Source of the DNA: Zanthoxylum bungeanum
Taxonomy: Eukaryota > Streptophyta > Magnoliopsida > Sapindales > Rutaceae
Length of the DNA: 64,000 bases
Reading direction: 5' to 3'
Assembly (NCBI GenBank): GCA_019454045.1
Contig: SKCR01023746.1
Coordinates: 1 to 64,000 of the forward strand
The number at the start of each line of letters is the position of its first letter. Position 1 is the first letter of the stretch. The notes under the pieces are model-generated. The model was given only the letters and a program-made list of their open reading frames with translations, was not told the origin of the DNA and ran no database searches. Positions 51,179 to 62,760 of this stretch are shown piece by piece. Both the position numbers and the translations under genes were made by a program.

Positions 51179-53563
51179 TATTAGGGTTGGTGCTCTGAGC
51201 GCCAATTTTATTATGTATTTCCTTGTAAATACTAAATCTAACATTTTATTATGAATAAAATGAGAAGTTTATTTTATATAACATCTTCTTTAACATGGTA
51301 AAAAATTAACAGACCTTAGAATGATTAGTTATGATACTGTTGCAAAAGCGTCGCAACTCACATTGAGTTGTATCATGACGTTGTCATTCTTAGACAGTTC
51401 CCGGTCAAGGTTTACACTACTTGGTCAGTAAAGTAAACTTGTTGAGACTGGTACATGTCGTATAGTGGAATCTTGGATTCCGATGGTTTCTCAATGAACC
51501 ATGAGTCTTGGAGACTCGTATAGACCTGTAGGTGTTTATATCGGATAAACACTGAACGAGTCACCGAAGATTCTTAATGGATGGTACACCAACGTCAATA
51601 AGAATCTTCTCGAGTTGAGTGAGCATAATGATTCTTTGACTTGAGATACTACTGTGGATATATGAGTTATCCTCCATATTTAGATGGCAGTCACGTTACC
51701 GATCTATATAGATCAGACCTTCGCATGTTCATTGGGTGTGGACTGATGCTCAGGATATCCTGTGTGTGTCAAGAAAGGATCTGTCAGCTCTATGTACAGA
51801 GCATAGGTATTCAATATGGAATTAGCAATCTGTTAATTCCATGGGCTCGTGGTACACAGTAGAAATCAGTTCTAAATGTTATTAAGGGATTGCTAATAGA
51901 AACGTCGACGTAATTATATCTATAGAGGTTTGACGTTTGTATCTATATCTCTGGAATAATCCGAATATCTGTGACGGATGGATTATACGTATGCAGTGAC
52001 CTCGACCTGTATGATTCAGAGAGTTTATCCGTGTTCGTCATAATTTACGGGTGGGTGAATTATGGACACGAAATTTGATTTCATGACAGATATGTCTGAA
52101 TCTAGAGAGCCTCACTAATGAAATATACTCGTAGAGCACTATGGCAACTCTTATGAATAATACATATATAACTCGTTTAACGGTTAAACGAAAAATACAT
52201 GCAATTGAGACCTAACTGTCATTTCCGAATTAATGTGTATTTGTATTTAATACTTGATTTTATTAAATACACATTAATTAAATATCAAATTATGATATTT
52301 GACACATATCATTAATATATGTATTTGAGATATTTAATGTAAATATAATACATATATTTAAGATATTTATATTTATTATTTAATTGTTAAATAATTAAAT
52401 TAATTAATAAAGTAAATATCTTTTGTAATGATTTTAGCTTTATTAAGCTTGAAAATGACATGATACCATTGGAACACATTTTGACCACTTTATTAAAGAT
52501 AAATGTTAACTTTATTAAAGCTAAATGTGTGCCAATGGAATTCAAACAAAAATTGAATTAATTGTTATTTATTTTTGGTTGGGTAAATTCGACAATGAGG
52601 GAAATTTGATATACAAAATTATTTTGTTTCATTTTTCATGCATACACAAGTTTAACAAACATTTTACAAAGTAAGGTTGAGAGAAAAGTAAGAAGAACAA
52701 AGGAAATTCATCAACAAACTCTTGAATTTGTAAGTAATTTCCAACTTTCTTCAACTAGGAAATTATTTCCATGAGTCTAGGCTTCAATTTGTGATACTTA
52801 GAATTTTCTCAATTCCTTAAGTATGTAATTTAAATGCTTTGGAAACTTGTTTGAAGATGTTAAGCATGTATGATTAATTAATGAGTTTATTAGGTGTAAT
52901 TAAGCTTATTAGATTAATTAATAATTAAAGTTTTTATTCTAGAGTTTCTTAGCCATTCATAATTAGCCTAAAATTATTCTTGAGTAATTTCATGATGGTT
53001 AGACTTGATTGGTGTGGTATTGGATTAATTAAAGTATTGAATTTTATCAATTTAATGTAAATTGTGCAATTGGAGTAATTTATGAAATTAAGGTTCTAAA
53101 CCTTATCCAATTTTCAGGATTTTCATATATGTAATGTAATTTGATGTATATATGATGTATATTAAATTTGGGATTGATTGAATTTGATCTTGATATGTTT
53201 TGAACCAAAAAGCACCAAATTGCAAATACTGGAAAATTCAGGGACTATTTGGCAATTTCAAAATTTTTGGGGATTTGTGTTGCAATTTTTTTTTCATGTA
53301 TTTGACATGTATAAATTAATTTGGGATTGATTTGGAATCAATTAAAAATGTATTTCACTTTTTAAGGACCAAAATGATTAAATTGTAAAAATTTGGGGTA
53401 ATTTGATAATTAATAGATTTTTGATTTCTTGGGTGAAAATTTCATATTTTAAGTATTGGTTAATTAAATAAATAATTATTCCAAGAAAAATTTTTGAAAT
53501 TGGAAAAATTTATTTTCGGCATTCCACTGCGTTAACCCTGTAATTCCGTATAAAACCCCAACA
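51179..53563 (+). repeat. 3' LTR of element C
   Basis: About 2385 bp, ending CCCCAACA. It is followed by TAAAC, the same five bases as before the 5' LTR. It contains the hairpins at 51503-51517 (GAGTCT/AGACTC) and 52039-52064 (CATAATTTA/TGAATTATG), the covarying counterparts of those in D. Confidence 0.92.
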
Positions 53564-53568
53564 TAAAC
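53564..53568 (+). repeat. Target duplication of element C (right)
   Basis: TAAAC, identical to 21924-21928. Confidence 0.9.
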
Positions 53569-54589
53569 CTCCTGCAAGTAGTGAATTTGTTTGGTTAGTA
53601 AGGAATTCAAAACAAACTTGGCAAGAAAACAAGAATATCACAGAGATTTATGTGGTTCGGCAGAGAATGACTATAACCTACGTTCACGGGAGAAAGAGAG
53701 GTGTTATATTACTACTCGAGGTCAAGACCGACCTGGAATATGAGTGGTGTGGTGAGGTTAAAAAGAGCGTAAAATACCTCGGATCCTAAACTAATCCGTT
53801 AAAAATCTCTCAAGTGATCGGATTCCGACCGACTTTCTCTCTCTATCACTAGTTTAGAAGTTCTTGCTTTTTTTTACAAGTAGTGAGATGCAAAAATTGC
53901 TAACCCTTGAATCTGGATCTTCAACCCCTTTATATAAGCTTCCAAATCTACTATTCCACCAGCCCATGACGTCAATTCATGTCACCCTGTCATCATCACC
54001 CCATGCTCATTTTCCCCAACCACTCAGTAAACAGTCCCTCTGGTATCTGACTCAACTACCTCATGTGTGCAGAAACCTATCACTCCAACCTTTTGGCTAC
54101 TACTACACGCTCTGTTGATGTGACAACATGTGGTTAAACCACTCCAATATTATTCCATATCGTAGAGTCTCTGCCTAAGGAGAGCCGTTGACTTAATCTT
54201 GTCATATCAGCCTTATAAAAGCTCGAACTTCCAAATATGACATATGTCATATCAAATACAAAATATCGGGTCGACATATCGAGACAAATGATGGTCGATC
54301 ATGTCATCCATTCTTCAATCGGGTCGAGTCGGTAAGCATGGACCACATCGATTCGGCTTCCATAAAATTTCAATTGCTGCCAAAACTGACACTTCTTCTT
54401 CAGATTCGGTCAATGTACCTACTTGCTTCATCAATAGTAGATTCTTCCTCGGGAATAATCCTCCGCAGAAGAGGCTTGGGTCCTCCGTCTGACTTCAGCA
54501 TCTCTGGGCCCTCATCATTCTCCTCTGGCCAAGTGAAAACCTCAATCTATCACTCATCGATATTCGAACTTCCTCGGGGTGAAAAACCA
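53569..54589 (-). repeat. 3' LTR of gypsy element E, main part
   Basis: Matches 55920-56959 over its length (shared phrases AGTGAATTTGTTTGGTTAGT, CGAGGTCAAGACCGACCTG, TCCTCCGTCTGACTTCAGC). It ends GGTGAAAAACCA at 54589, the minus-strand TGG... start. Short frames here and in the other LTR are not genes. Confidence 0.85.
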
Positions 54590-55840
54590 TAATAAATATC
54601 TGTCCCGCAGTTCTCGGAATCAACGAGTTGGTGAGTTGATGTGAGGAACTTTAAAAAATATGGTGGTACATACTGAACCAGTGTTCTCATGTTGTGGCTC
54701 ATCGAAGCTTCCAAAAACAATGATTCTCGGGTCAGATTGCTGCATAAACTGCCAAATATTCACTTTTTATGTTGATTGCCTATCTTTCATTGCCAACTGA
54801 AAGATATTCATAAGGTTTTTGAATCGTCCCTAGGAAGATATGTAAGTATAATGGTTTTCTTTAATTACTCGTCACATCCATCAATTCATCTTACGCTTCA
54901 TCTCCTCGAGTCGCACATCCATCTCTTGCACGACAAAAACTCAGACATCTGTGGCGCACATAGGTCTTTCTTAGCTGTGAAAAATTACCGATGCTCCCCG
55001 AAGACAGATTTCTAAACCATAAGCTGGCCGACCCCCCAAGGTTAGCGGGATCATCTTGCAAACTATCTTCCCGACCACATCTTGGATTTCCATAAGTAAA
55101 ATAATTTTTTCAATATGGGATTTGGGGTCCGTGTTACCCTTATAGGTGTCCATCGCGGGCATGGTAAATCTCATTGGGAACTCCGTCTTTAACAATTCTT
55201 TGGTAAAAAGGGACTCTGCCACTATATCTTGATCACCCCGAGTGCCTCCCCTCGTGCTATCCTCCCATTTATTCATCTCATTCCGAAATCAATCTCTCAT
55301 TTGAATTTTAGTGTTCTTCTGCCCTCGACTGAGAGATTGCTCATACTCGCTTATCCAGTCATAATATCTCTCATTTTTGACAGTTTTACGCCCCCGTTCC
55401 GGATACTACCTTAATTCATTTTCCTTAACACACAAGCTGTTACTGGACGATTCTAGGGTTTGCATATCATCTTCTTCCTCCCATGGCTCTTCCATAGGTA
55501 CGACATTAGCCACAACCACATAACTTACTTTACGAGCATTTATTCTCTCAATTTCTCGGTCCACTTCCACACTGACTACCCTTTTTCCACTGGCAATCTC
55601 TTCTCTATTACTGAGGCCTACTTGAGCTTTCTCTTCTGTTTCCTTCTCAATCTTCTCGATTTTCTCCATCATAGCTTACATAAAGGCTCGTGTCACCTCT
55701 CTTTCCTTTCGCGCGTTATCCTTTTCCAATTACAGACATTTATCCATTTTTTCCATCCACTCTGTTGTTGAAGACTCCAAAGTTCTATGGTTTTTGTCTC
55801 ATGGAATCGTCTTAGTGTGTTTGCTACTTTTCATACTGGT
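54590..55840 (-). pseudogene. gag of gypsy element E (broken)
   Basis: 55672-55406 is a Glu/Lys-rich N-terminal piece. 55276-54971 contains FTMPAMDTYKGNTDPKSHIE and KMIPLTLGGRPAYG, the core of the plant Ty3/gypsy Gag (retrotrans_gag). No zinc knuckle, protease, RT or integrase follows before the LTR, so the element was gag-only. The pieces are in different frames, so the copy is dead. Confidence 0.7.
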
Positions 55841-55857
55841 CCCCATAGACGGCGCCA
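55841..55857 (-). other. Primer-binding site of gypsy element E
   Basis: The minus strand reads TGGCGCCGTCTATGGGG, the common form for plant Ty3/gypsy elements, two bases from the LTR end at 55860. Confidence 0.8.
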
Positions 55858-55859
55858 AC

Positions 55860-56959
55860 TGTTGACGGTTATTTTTCGTTCTAAGGAAAATTTGGGAAAT
55901 CGACCCCTCAAACAAACTTCCTCCAAGCAGTGAATTTGTTTGGTTAGTAGAGAGCCCAAAACAAACTTGGAAAGCAAATAAGAAAATCACAGAGATTTAC
56001 ATGGTTCAGCGGGAAATGACTCCAACCTACGTCCACCAGAGAAAGATGAGTGTTTATATTACTAATCGAGGTCAAGACCGACCTGAAATACTAGTGGCGT
56101 GGTAAGCTTACAAAGAGCACAAAATACCTCGGGTCTTAAACTAACCCATTACAAATCGCTCAAGTGATCGGGTACCGACAAGCTTTCTTTCTCTATCACT
56201 AGTTTAGAAGTTCTTACTTTTTTACAAGTAGTGAGATAGGAATATTGCTAATCCTTGATTATAAATCTTCAACCCTTTTATATAGGCTTCCAAATCCACT
56301 TTTCCACCAACCCATGACGTCAGCTCATGTCACCATGTCATCATCGCCTCATGCTCATTTTCCCCAACCATTCAGTAAACAGTCGCTGTGGCATCTGACT
56401 GAACAACCCCATGTCAGCAGAAATCCATCACTCTAACCTTTTGGCTACTGCTACACGCTCTGTTGATGTGACACCCTGCGGTTCAACCACTCCAATACTG
56501 TTCCGTCTGGCAGAGTCCCTGTCCAAGGAGAGCCGTTGACTTACTCTTGTTATATTAGCCTTTTAGAAGCTCAAACTTCCAAATAGGACATACGTCATAT
56601 CAAATAAAAAATACCGTGATCTCAGCTCCGTTCCTCGGGTCGGCATGTCGAGGCAAATGGTGCTCGGTCAAGTCATCCATTCTTCAACCAAATCAGGTCG
56701 GTAATCATGGACCATCTCGGGTCGGCTTCCACACACATTCAATTCAATTGTTGTCAAAATTGACAATTCTTCTTTAGGTCAGGGTACCTACTAGCTTTAT
56801 CATTAGTAGTTTCTTCCTCAGGAATACTCCTCCGATAAGGGGCTCGGGTCCTCCGTCTGACTTCAGCCTCCCTAGGCCCTCATCATTCTCCTTTGGCTAA
56901 GTGCAAAACCCATTTTCTATCCCTTCTCAGTTTACAAACTTCCTCGGAGTGAAAAACCA
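55860..56959 (-). repeat. 5' LTR of gypsy element E
   Basis: 1100 bp; the minus strand starts TGGTTTTTCACTCC and ends CCGTCAACA. It is the pair of 21871-21928 plus 53569-54589. Confidence 0.85.
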
Positions 56960-57429
56960 CCATAAAAAATAGATAAACTAAAATTTTTATTAATCAATGT
57001 AATAATATTTAACTACAATTATAACTTTATTTGATTTTGGAAACATAGCTAACAATGCTTTGAGCATAATGACTATCTATACCATAGATGCAGAGTTCGG
57101 TCTGCAACTCCTGGATGGATCAGGGCACATTGCTGGTAAATGTAATAAACAATCAATACTTGTGGCTTTAATAAGTATCTTTCTTAGAATATGTTTGAAA
57201 TTGAGGTGCCGTGACCGTGATGTGGCTTTTAATCCATAACACAAACTATTATTAAGTAAAAGTAGGTGTTTATCAAATACGTACTTTAACTGACAGACAT
57301 ATATATTTTCAGAATAAAGTGGAAGGCACAATAGTTACTTCAATAACTATTATAGTGAAGTAGAGCAATTATTATAGTGAAGTAAAATTTAGATATCATT
57401 CAGTTACTTCAATAATCAAGTTAATGGCT
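56960..57429. other. Spacer between element E and the SWEET pseudogene
   Basis: AT-rich, with two similar phrases (TAACTATTATAGTGAAGTA and CAATTATTATAGTGAAGTA near 57345-57385). The minus-strand frame at 57077-57331 has no recognisable features. Confidence 0.5.
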
Positions 57430-59911
57430 ATATGCCTAATGAAAGATGAAGTGATCAGAGCTCTGTAACAATCTGTATTTGGTTGTAAAAAGAAAATATA
57501 AATAAGAACAACATCATCAACATAAATGCTCTTTCTGGGTGTTGATTTGTAATAACATGCATATTATATTATGAGTTGTGTGAAACCTAGAATTGCTCCG
57601 AGACCATTGCTTACCTGCCATTTATTAAAACCAAATTCATTAAATTAAACAATATAGTTAATGTTGTTTAGCCGGCATTGTTACAATAAAATTAATAAAT
57701 TGTAATTAATATAAAGTAATTTTATATACCAGAATGAATTTTTCTAACTGGATGAGAGCATAAGCTGTCCATTTGGCAAAGTTAGCCAATGAGAGAGATA
57801 ATGGCACGTACTCCACGGATTGGGATCCAGTACTCAACAAATTTTTTACTGACCTTTGCTAAGTTTTTGGAGATTTATTTACATGTGTAATATTCTTTAA
57901 TGAATTATCAAGATTTATTCATTTATTTTTAGTTTTTAAAAAAATCTTATAGGCAAATTGTAATGACTTATATTCTAGTAATGAAACTCTAATTTTTTTA
58001 CCGGACTTATTCTGTTTTTTGTATATTTATTTTATTGACTATAAGATTTGAGTTGTGTTTATTTAAATCAAAAATGAATAAATATCAACAAACCTTGTTT
58101 ACTGTCTCTGCTTCAAAAATACAGGTGAAATAAAAAAAAAAAATGATGGCAAAAATAAAAAGAACAGAAACGTATAAACACATCACTTTTACAGTACCAA
58201 ATGATAATTTACTCAAGTGATATCAGAACTCATATTGCAATACCAAATGCATTACCCAGTTTGTTTGTTTTTTTTTTTTTTTTGGTAAACAACATCACAT
58301 ATATCGAAAATAAATTTACTCTGCAGTTAGTCTTAAAAATAAATATTGAGTGCCAGAAAAGACACTAAATACATTAAATTAAACCATTGTTATTTGAAAT
58401 TTGAGTCTTGAAACGTAAACTGAAATCCTACGACAAATCTTGAAAGTTTATTTATTTAAATTGTTCATGGGAGTTACATGGCACCAAACTAGGCACATTA
58501 CAAACTTGCATCGAGTGCTCAAACTGTAAGAACAATACAATAAACTTGTAAGATATTACAAAACTAAATAAAAATAAGAATAAGAATTTAAATTATATAA
58601 TAAGAATAAGAATTAAAATTATGACTTGAGAGAATTTAGAATCAAAGTAAGCATTTGAATATTAAATAATAGAATAATAGAAGAAATTTCTTCTTTGAAC
58701 AATTTCGTCAAACATGTGGCGAGATCTATAAAAAAATTTGACACAAAAGAAAAGTCAATACCTCTTCTATACCATATCTAGTCTAATGTTGCAGCTTTGC
58801 AGGGAAAATCACATGAACATCCCAAAAAGTGAAAACAAATATGTGCAATGCAATTGCAACTTTGCAAGTAGCCAATAAAGGATGCGTAAGAAGAGAAGGC
58901 AAAGCTGCTGTTGCTCATTTTTGCCTAAAAAAATAATAATAAAGAGGAAATAAATTGTGGCCGTTTATTGAAAAGTGTTACATGTGTAAACAAATGTATT
59001 ACAGATCAATAAAACTCAACAAAATATTTGCTCAGCACCCGATCCAGATCCGTACTCCACACTATTGGTCTTAATGACCTTGTGCTGTTCAAAATAAACA
59101 ACATATATAATTGAGATTTACTACTTCAGAGTTGAGAGTGTGTGGGATCCCATTTACAGTCTTAGTCTTTATTTAGTCCATCCGACACAATGCATGTATT
59201 ATCTTAAGTTGCAGGATTCCTCATTAGATCTCGACTCCGTTTTTATTGAGATTGGAATGGAGAGATACATACCCAGATGGTGAGAGGAGAAGCATACATA
59301 TATGATAATGTTAAAGATATCACATATAATTGCCACAAACATGGACCTTGATATATGTGTGTGAAAAAACATAAAAGTTATAATAGCAACAACTGCTACA
59401 AAAATCACTTGAGCCAAAAGCCCTAGACCAACCACTTTCTGCAAATAAACAACCAAACAGAATTAGACATTATCATGTCAATTGAGATACAAACTTACTC
59501 GAGATAGGTATATAGACATAGCCGCCCTTTGTTTTGGTGGTCGTACCAACAAAATATGGAGAGATAGGTCAACTTTAAAGCAAGACCAACAGCGTTAATG
59601 GTGATCACAAGAGTGCTGTCAGGATGAACAAAAGGGAGAGACCATAGATGATCCAAAACATGCAGTTTAAGCATGTTGCTATGTATGCATATGGATGGAA
59701 ATCTTCCACATCTTTCTTCTTTTATTATACGCCAAAACGTTGCTCTGCAAGCATGCATGTCACCACATCCCATTCTTAATTAGTATTAATTAATAATTAT
59801 AATGATGATTATAAGTAACACAGTTAAAAAAAGAATATTCTTTGTTAATTACTTACACGGGTGCGAGGAAAAGGCCAAAGGAGATAATGTTGCCTGCATG
59901 CATGCATCCAT

Positions 59912-59947
<36 letters not shown>

Positions 59948-60049
59948 ATATTTATGAAAAACTTGTTTTCTGAAACAAAGAAAACAAAAACTAATTAAAA
60001 TCAAAGTGTACTCACCAATGATGACAACGACAGTGCGAGCGTTAACCAT
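57430..60049 (-). pseudogene. SWEET: SWEET sugar transporter pseudogene
   Basis: The exon plan of a plant SWEET gene is complete on the minus strand: exon 1 60049-60016 (MVNARTVVVIIG), exon 2 59893-59857 (37 bases, NIISFGLFLAP), exon 3 59744-about 59521, exon 4 59438-59273 (KVVGLGLLAQVIFVAVV... FNII), exon 5 about 57853-57730 (SVEYVPLSLSLANFAKWTAY) and exon 6 57614-about 57430 (NGLGAILGFTQLI...YACYYKST). SWEETs are seven-helix sugar uniporters of the plasma or vacuolar membrane. It is broken: exon 3 has an extra base near 59720 and two extra bases near 59635, its donor seems mutated to CTATGT, exon 4 has about four extra bases near 59300, and exon 6 has a stop in QLII. The other splice sites survive, so decay is recent. 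Confidence 0.85.
59910..59942. repeat. Homopolymer A tract in intron 2 of the SWEET pseudogene
   Basis: About 30 A in a row just after a TGCATGCATGCATCCATC stretch, inside intron 1 as read on the minus strand between exons 1 and 2. Length is likely unstable. Confidence 0.8.
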
Positions 60050-60134
60050 CCTGGAAGCTTAATGGAATTAGAAAACTAGTATACTGATATAGGTGAGTGC
60101 TAGTAATAAAGAAGAGAATCAGAGAGAGAAGCGT

Positions 60135-60162
60135 GTGTGTGTATATATATATATAGCTTATT
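60135..60162 (-). promoter_or_regulatory. TATA region of the SWEET pseudogene
   Basis: A TATATATATATA run about 85-110 bases upstream of the ATG on the minus strand, next to a short CA repeat. It is placed as a TATA box would be, but is also a simple repeat. Confidence 0.45.
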
Positions 60163-60831
60163 GAATTAAGCTTAAGCATGCGCATATGTACGACTTTTAG
60201 TTGGATTATAAGAAGATAATTAATTAGTTGATTAAATTAATCAGATGAATGGTGTAATTCAACAAGAACTGGGTGCTGGTACTCGAATCTCATTGATTGG
60301 AACAAGAATTGGATGGGAGTAAATAATAAAATAGATAAATTTAAAATTAATTATAGCTAGCTAGGGATCGATGTAGTATGATTTTTGTTGGAGTTTCGAG
60401 GAAGTAGTAAGTACATACTTAAAATTAATGTAGCTGAGTTGTAGTTATATTTATGTTAGGAGTGCAATTGATCACCAGGCTTGTTTGATCCAATACACTT
60501 GAGTTCCACCATATTCTCTAACACTGGCTTTGGTATAATTTGTTGGGGAGCAGGCCTTAGGATGTTGAAGTATTAGAGCAAAAAGAATATCATATTTTCA
60601 TTTATTAGGTAACGTGCAATGTAGTCATCTTTTCAGACCCATAATTTTTATTTTTATTTTTGTAAAATGAAATTTATTCAAAAATAAAAACATCATAAAG
60701 ATAGCACGGAAATAATACTTAGAAAAAACCTATGAATAAAGCCTAGTAAAAAAAAAAGTCGGACAACTCAAATTTTATATTATTGGTGAATACAGATTTT
60801 AGGATTATACATATATATATACACACACATA
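60163..60831. other. Intergenic
   Basis: No gene. It ends in a TA/CA microsatellite (about 60810-60830) at the broken edge of the F LTR. Confidence 0.5.
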
Positions 60832-62072
60832 CGTCTATACGAGTCTCCAAGACTCATGGTTCATTGAGAAACCATCGGAATCCAAGATTCCAATATACGA
60901 CATGTACCACTCAACAGGTTTACTTTACTCACCAAGTAGTGTCATTGACCGGGAACTGTCTAAGAATGACAACGTCATGATACAACTCAATGTTAGTTGC
61001 GACGCTTTTGCAACAATATCATAACTAATCATTCTAAGTAGGGGTGAGCATCGGTCGGTTCGGTCGGTTAATCCATGATTTTTTAACCATAACCGAAATT
61101 TTCGGTTAAATAAAAGTGTGACCGAATTAACCAATTTATGACTCATAACCATTAACCAATTAACCGTTATATTTCGGTCGGTTATGGTTAATTCGGTTAT
61201 TAACCAATCCAATAAATATAAATTCATCAAAATGAAATTTCAATAAAAGCATTTAACACAATTACACAAATATAAATTCAAATCCATCAAAAATACATCA
61301 AATTATAAATGGCGGATTTTGTGATTGTAACTCTGTAAGCTGTATGTGGATTTTCAGAATTTGGAATTTTGTGTTTGTAAGTGGCGGAATTTTGTGATTG
61401 TTTCAGAATTTAGAGTCGACAGAGAAGCTAGGGTTTTTGGTCGATGATTCTGCTCTGCAATTGAGGAAAAAAAAAAATTAAACCCCAAAAAAAAAAATGG
61501 GACGAAGCCAAAATTACATTAACAAAACCAAAGAGAGCCAAAGATACTTACTTTGTGCTTGATTTTCCCATGATTGTAGTTTTGGATGCAGAGAGTATCA
61601 ATTTTAACAAGGCAGAGAAGCTAGGGATTTACATACATAGTCAACGACCAAAAACTGAGCGGAGGGTTTTTGAGATGGCAGAGAAGCTAGGGTTTTGAAG
61701 TGTTATTTTTGATTTAGGGTTTTAAAATATATATATATATATGGTTTAATTTCGGTTAATCGGTCGGTTCGGTTATACGAATCTCATAACCGTAACCGAA
61801 CCGAATAACCGAAAAAATTAAAAAATTTAACCGTAATAACCGATTTAACCGAATTAACCGAACCGTAATAAAAAAATGGGTCGAAACGGTTCGGTTAATC
61901 GGTTAAAACCGATTAATGCACACCCCTAATTCTAAGGCTTGTTATGTCTTTACCATATTAAAGAAAAAGTTATATAAAAAAAAACTGTTCATTTTATTCA
62001 TAATAAAATGTTACATTAGTATTTACAAGGAAATAAATAATAAAATTGGCGCTCAGAGCTCCAACCCTAACA
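60832..62072 (-). repeat. 3' LTR of element F (partial, interrupted)
   Basis: Corresponds to the first 350 or so bases of the C LTR once the MITE at 61039-61928 is removed. It keeps the GAGTCT/AGACTC hairpin at 60841-60855. The rest of the LTR is missing. Confidence 0.85.
61031..61936. mobile_element. hAT-type MITE (61039-61928) with 8-bp target duplication
   Basis: Ends TAGGGGTG and CACCCCTA, flanked by the perfect 8-base duplication ATTCTAAG (61031-61038 and 61929-61936). The subterminal regions are filled with CGGTTAAT, AACCGAA and similar motifs in both orientations. 890 bp, with no coding frame. It contains an AT microsatellite near 61725-61742. Confidence 0.93.
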
Positions 62073-62094
62073 AAATCTCTCACTTGCTCTAGTG

Positions 62095-62760
62095 CCAATA
62101 TCGATTGTATCTAATACCCATCGACTCCTCATGTTCATCAAATAACTTCGGAGGAATGGCCTTCATAAGCGGGTCTGCTACATTATCTTCACTCGGTACC
62201 TTACACACGACAATGTCCCATCGCGACACAATCTCTAGAATGATGTGGTACTTTCGTTCCACATGCTTCGACTTTTGATGCGCCCTTGGTTCTTTTGCTT
62301 ACAAAATGGCTCCAGTATTATCACAGTATAACAGAATCGAATTCTAGATACTTGGGACTACTCCCAATTCTGTGATAAAGTTCCTAACACAAACGACTTC
62401 TTTTGTAGCTTTAGAAGCTGCAATATATTCCGCCTCTGTGGTGGAATCAGCTGTCGACTCCTGTTTGGAGCTTTTCCAACAATCTGCACCGCCGTTAAGG
62501 GTAAACACGAATCCTGATGTAGACTTTCTATCATCAAGATCCGATTGGAAATCGGAATCCGTATACCCATTAACTTGCAGTTCGTTTCCTCCATAGATAA
62601 TAAACTTATCCTTAGTACCTTTAAGATACTTGAGGATATGTTTAATGGCCATCCAATGGTCATTTCCTGGATTGGAATGATATCTGCTGGTCACACTAAC
62701 TGCGAAGCTGATATCAGCCTAGTACATAACATGACATACATTATGCTGCCCAAACACGAA
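62095..62760 (-). pseudogene. RNase H of element F
   Basis: Contains SRYHSNPGNDHWMAIKHILK, GYTDSDFQSDLDDRKSTSGF and DSTTEAEYIAASKATKEVV, the copia RNase H blocks. The C-terminal tail toward 62095 is out of frame with the rest. RNase H would remove the RNA template during cDNA synthesis. The nearest relative in the window is C. Confidence 0.85.

Larger units (their letters stand above)
21929..53563 (+). mobile_element. Ty1/copia element C, with B and D nested in it
   Basis: The 5' LTR begins TGTTAGAG (21929) and ends AACA (38034), interrupted by B-derived DNA. The 3' LTR is 51179-53563, its first bases mutated to TATTAGGG. The perfect target duplication TAAAC (21924-21928 and 53564-53568) shows both ends belong to one insertion into the LTR of E. 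The PBS is at 38038, gag at 38812-39640, and pol is split by element D at 41034/49447. C is full of stop codons. Confidence 0.92.
21871..56959 (-). mobile_element. Ty3/gypsy gag-only element E (TR-GAG-like), host of the nested cluster
   Basis: Its own sequence is 21871-21928 plus 53569-56959; the rest is element C and what is nested in C. On the minus strand the order is 5' LTR (56959-55860), primer-binding site, gag, 3' LTR (54589-53569 continued at 21928-21871). LTRs start TGGTTTTTC and end in ...AACA. The internal part is only about 1.27 kb and holds gag but no pol, so E needed proteins from another element. I see no clear 5-bp target duplication. Confidence 0.75.

Noticed and set aside
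53864..54118. Frame repeated at 56245-56436
   Set aside because: Both lie in the LTRs of gypsy element E and repeat because the LTRs do.
54301..54592. Overlapping short frames
   Set aside because: Part of the E LTR; no domain and no conservation with the other LTR copy.
59910..59942. Poly(A) tract as the tail of a retroposed copy
   Set aside because: The SWEET exons around it still have introns, so the gene is not a retrocopy; the run is a homopolymer in an intron.
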